Shown: piece by piece, positions 62,435 to 64,000 of the stretch
How the letters are laid out: every line of letters begins with the position of its first letter
Numbering within the stretch: the first letter of the stretch is position 1
Source of the DNA: Enterobacter sp. RHBSTW-00175
GTDB lineage: Bacteria > Pseudomonadota > Gammaproteobacteria > Enterobacterales > Enterobacteriaceae
Length of the DNA: 64,000 bases
Assembly (NCBI RefSeq): GCF_013927005.1
Contig: NZ_CP055930.1
Span: 3,844,001 to 3,908,000 of the forward strand
Direction: 5' to 3'
The notes under the pieces: generated by a model
Database searches by the model: none
What the model saw: only the letters and a program-made list of their open reading frames with translations
Told to the model about the DNA's origin: nothing
Program-made: the position numbers and the translations under genes

Positions 62435-62882
62435 GGCCGCGCTCCCTGCAAGCTATGGCGTGTCCGGGCGTGCGAAGCACGCGGACATGCCTGCATTGGC
62501 GCGGCCCTCGCGCCCCACGCGGCACGGCGGCGAAGCCGCGAGGTGCCGCGCCACCCCCACGTGCAGACACGCTTTCGACGCGGCCCGGTGCCGCGTCCTT
62601 TTGTCTTGCCTTCCGCCTTTGCCCTTCGCTTCCGCTCCGGGCGTCGGCGGCCCGGCGGCGCTGTGCTGCTTGCAGCCAGCGCGCCGGTGAACCCGCCAAT
62701 GGCCGCAGGCCGGGCGTGTTCAAGGCAAGACGCCTGCACGTTGGATGGCTGCGCCGGATGTTGCGCGAAGTGCAGCGCGGATGCGCTCGCACTGCACGCG
62801 CGATGACACGGCGACGAACAGCAGAACGACACGCCCGATGGCACGATGAGATGCACGGCAGCGTGCAGCGAATCGGCGGCCG
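62435..62882. other. Hairpin-rich gap, probable oriT of the ICE
   Basis: A noncoding gap of 448 bases upstream of the relaxase. It has three strong inverted repeats: 62457-62491 (GGCgTGTCCG.../...CGGACaTGCC with CGTGC/GCACG), 62518-62550 (CGCGGCAC/GTGCCGCG enclosing GCGGC/GCCGC), and 62577-62597 (GACGCGGC-CCGGT-GCCGCGTC, perfect). Open frames across it are artefacts of high GC. The place and structure suit an origin of transfer; the nick site is not determined. Confidence 0.55.
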
Positions 62883-63470
62883 TCATGGGCGTGCCTCCAG
62901 CCAAACGGGATGCGCAACGCCGATCACGGCGGATGCGCTGACCGGGCCGAAGTAGCGGCTATCGAACGACGCCGGATTGGTCACGCTCAACAGGAACAGT
63001 TCGCCAGGCGCTAGGCGGCGGCATTGCGGCCAGGATGGCAGCGGCCGGCCCAGCCGGTCGGCAGGCAGCACGGCGGCCGAAGGCACGCCGTCGATGCGTA
63101 TCTGACCAGCGACGATGCAAACGTGTTGCGGTGCGACTGCGCCCACACGTTTGAGCAGCGGAACGCGCGTCGGCAGGTAGCCGCGCTGCGCGGCCAATGC
63201 GGCGGCCTCGGCCGGCAGCGGCACCAGCACGATGCTGTCCACGGACAATGGACGTGGCAGCGAGGCGGTGCGCGGCTCGAACGGTTCGATGCGATACCAG
63301 CCGACCGCCACGCTGTCGGATGGGTTGTACGTCAGGCGCGGCAGCGGCGACACGAAAGCCGCCCAGGCCAGCGCAGCGAGGCCGCAGGCGGTCAGGCCCG
63401 CCAGCACGAGGCGAGCGCGCAGGCGCGAGCGAGGACGCGGCGAGGCGGACGAAGTGGAAACGGTCGTCAT
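62883..63470 (-). CDS. traF: TraF-like conjugative signal peptidase (S26 family)
   Basis: A 195-residue protein with one N-terminal membrane segment (LVLAGLTACGLAALAWAAF). The S26 core has the Ser region YNPSDSVAVGWYRIEP and the Lys region LLKRVGAVAPQHVC. C-terminal FLLSVTNPASFDSRYFGPVSASAVIGVAHPVW contains the typical SRYFGP. In IncP plasmids TraF processes and cyclises the TrbC pilin. It overlaps the DUF2840 gene by 4 bases. Confidence 0.92.
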   Translation of the reverse strand: MTTVSTSSASPRPRSRLRARLVLAGLTACGLAALAWAAFVSPLPRLTYNPSDSVAVGWYRIEPFEPRTASLPRPLSVDSIVLVPLPAEAAALAAQRGYLPTRVPLLKRVGAVAPQHVCIVAGQIRIDGVPSAAVLPADRLGRPLPSWPQCRRLAPGELFLLSVTNPASFDSRYFGPVSASAVIGVAHPVWLEARP

Positions 63471-64000
63471 GGCAGCACCTTCCCGGCGAGCCAGGCGGCA
63501 TGCCGCTCGGCGGTGTATTCGGGCAGCGGCAGGCGCGCCGCGAGACGGTTGCCCAGCGTGCGCCAGTACGCGGGCGAGACGGCAGACGGGGCGATGCCCA
63601 GCGCCTCGATGGCGTCGATGCGTTCCAGAACGGCGCGCACGCTGGCATCGCCTTCGGCGTGCAGCAGCAGGCGCGCGCCGGGCCGCACGCCGGGGATGCG
63701 CTGCAGGGCATCCAGCGGCGTGCCAGCCTGCATCACCATGAGCTGCCAGCGGATCGTGCCGTAGTCGTTGGCCTGCCAGCGCACACGGCAGAACATCGCA
63801 CGCGGCAGGAACACCGCGCAGCGCCGCCAGCGGTCGAGCTGGAGCGTGCGCGCCGGTTCGCCGAAGCGCAGGTAGAGTTTGAAGCGCGGTTCGATGTAGG
63901 CCAGCGATACGCGCGTCAGTGGCACGTTGCCGGCCTGGCCGGCGAGTACCGCGAGCGACGGCGCAGCCGGGGGCGATGCGGCGACCGTGGCCGTGTTCGC
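63467..64000 (-). CDS. DUF2840 protein (5' end probably beyond the window)
   Basis: The product VPLTRVSLAYIEPRFKLYLRFGEPARTLQLDRWRRCAVFLPRAMFCRVRW... is the DUF2840 family found before traF in Tn4371-type elements. The first clear in-frame start is a GTG at 63925 without a good ribosome binding site. The frame stays open (ANTATVAASPPAAPSLAVLAGQAGN) to the window edge, so the true start may lie outside. Function unknown. Confidence 0.75.
   Translation of the reverse strand, partial: ANTATVAASPPAAPSLAVLAGQAGNVPLTRVSLAYIEPRFKLYLRFGEPARTLQLDRWRRCAVFLPRAMFCRVRWQANDYGTIRWQLMVMQAGTPLDALQRIPGVRPGARLLLHAEGDASVRAVLERIDAIEALGIAPSAVSPAYWRTLGNRLAARLPLPEYTAERHAAWLAGKVLP

Noticed and set aside
62455..62955. 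Overlapping long frames in the gap before the relaxase
   Set aside because: Frames are open on several strands at once, as happens in high-GC noncoding DNA; the inverted repeats fit an oriT better.
1..64000. CRISPR arrays, rRNA or tRNA genes and insertion sequences
   Set aside because: I looked for repeat-spacer patterns, tRNA cloverleaf motifs and transposase genes and saw none that I could support.

Overview
The window joins three kinds of DNA. Positions 1 to about 13,900 are enterobacterial chromosome with the familiar order mukE-mukB-ldtD-mepK-gloC-aspC-ompF-asnS-pncB. Gene order and protein sequences place it in the Enterobacteriaceae. The OmpF sequence looks more like Enterobacter (cloacae complex) than Escherichia or Klebsiella, but this is recognition by eye, not a search.

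From about 13,900 to about 42,350 lies a lambdoid siphoprophage with HK97-type structural genes, integrated beside pncB where pepN would normally follow. Its leftward early operon (integrase, excisionase, small unknowns) and CI repressor face a rightward arm: Cro-like protein, SF2 helicase, primase/Toprim protein, antiterminator Q, a late promoter/terminator pair, hicAB, lysis genes, an Acb2/Tad1-type small protein, an accessory block (two glycosyltransferases, an antisense DUF1883 gene, small unknowns), HNH endonuclease, terminase, portal, protease, capsid, head-tail connectors, tail tube and the G/GT tail chaperones with a lambda-type -1 frameshift site. The tape-measure gene is cut off near 42,350-42,410.

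From there to the window end GC content jumps and the genes are those of a Tn4371/IncP-type integrative conjugative element (ICE), nearly all on the minus strand: DUF2840, TraF-like peptidase, relaxase, LysR regulator (TraR-like), entry-exclusion lipoprotein, TraG coupling protein, CopG-like protein, TrbBCDEJ, a TrbK-like lipoprotein, TrbLFGI and DUF2274. Cargo is an SDR oxidoreductase/TetR pair. At the phage-proximal end, on the opposite strand, sits a two-gene cassette: an HTH-SF2 helicase fusion and a small zinc-ribbon protein, with a strong promoter that carries a palindrome.

The simplest reading is a nested element: an ICE, or a derivative of one, inserted into the tape-measure gene of a prophage, which is expected to inactivate that phage. 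The ICE integrase, its other end and the rest of the prophage lie outside the window. The best candidates for undescribed biology are the helicase/zinc-ribbon cassette, a shared C-terminal motif between TrbJ and the exclusion lipoprotein, and the phage accessory genes (Acb2-like, DUF1883, hicAB).
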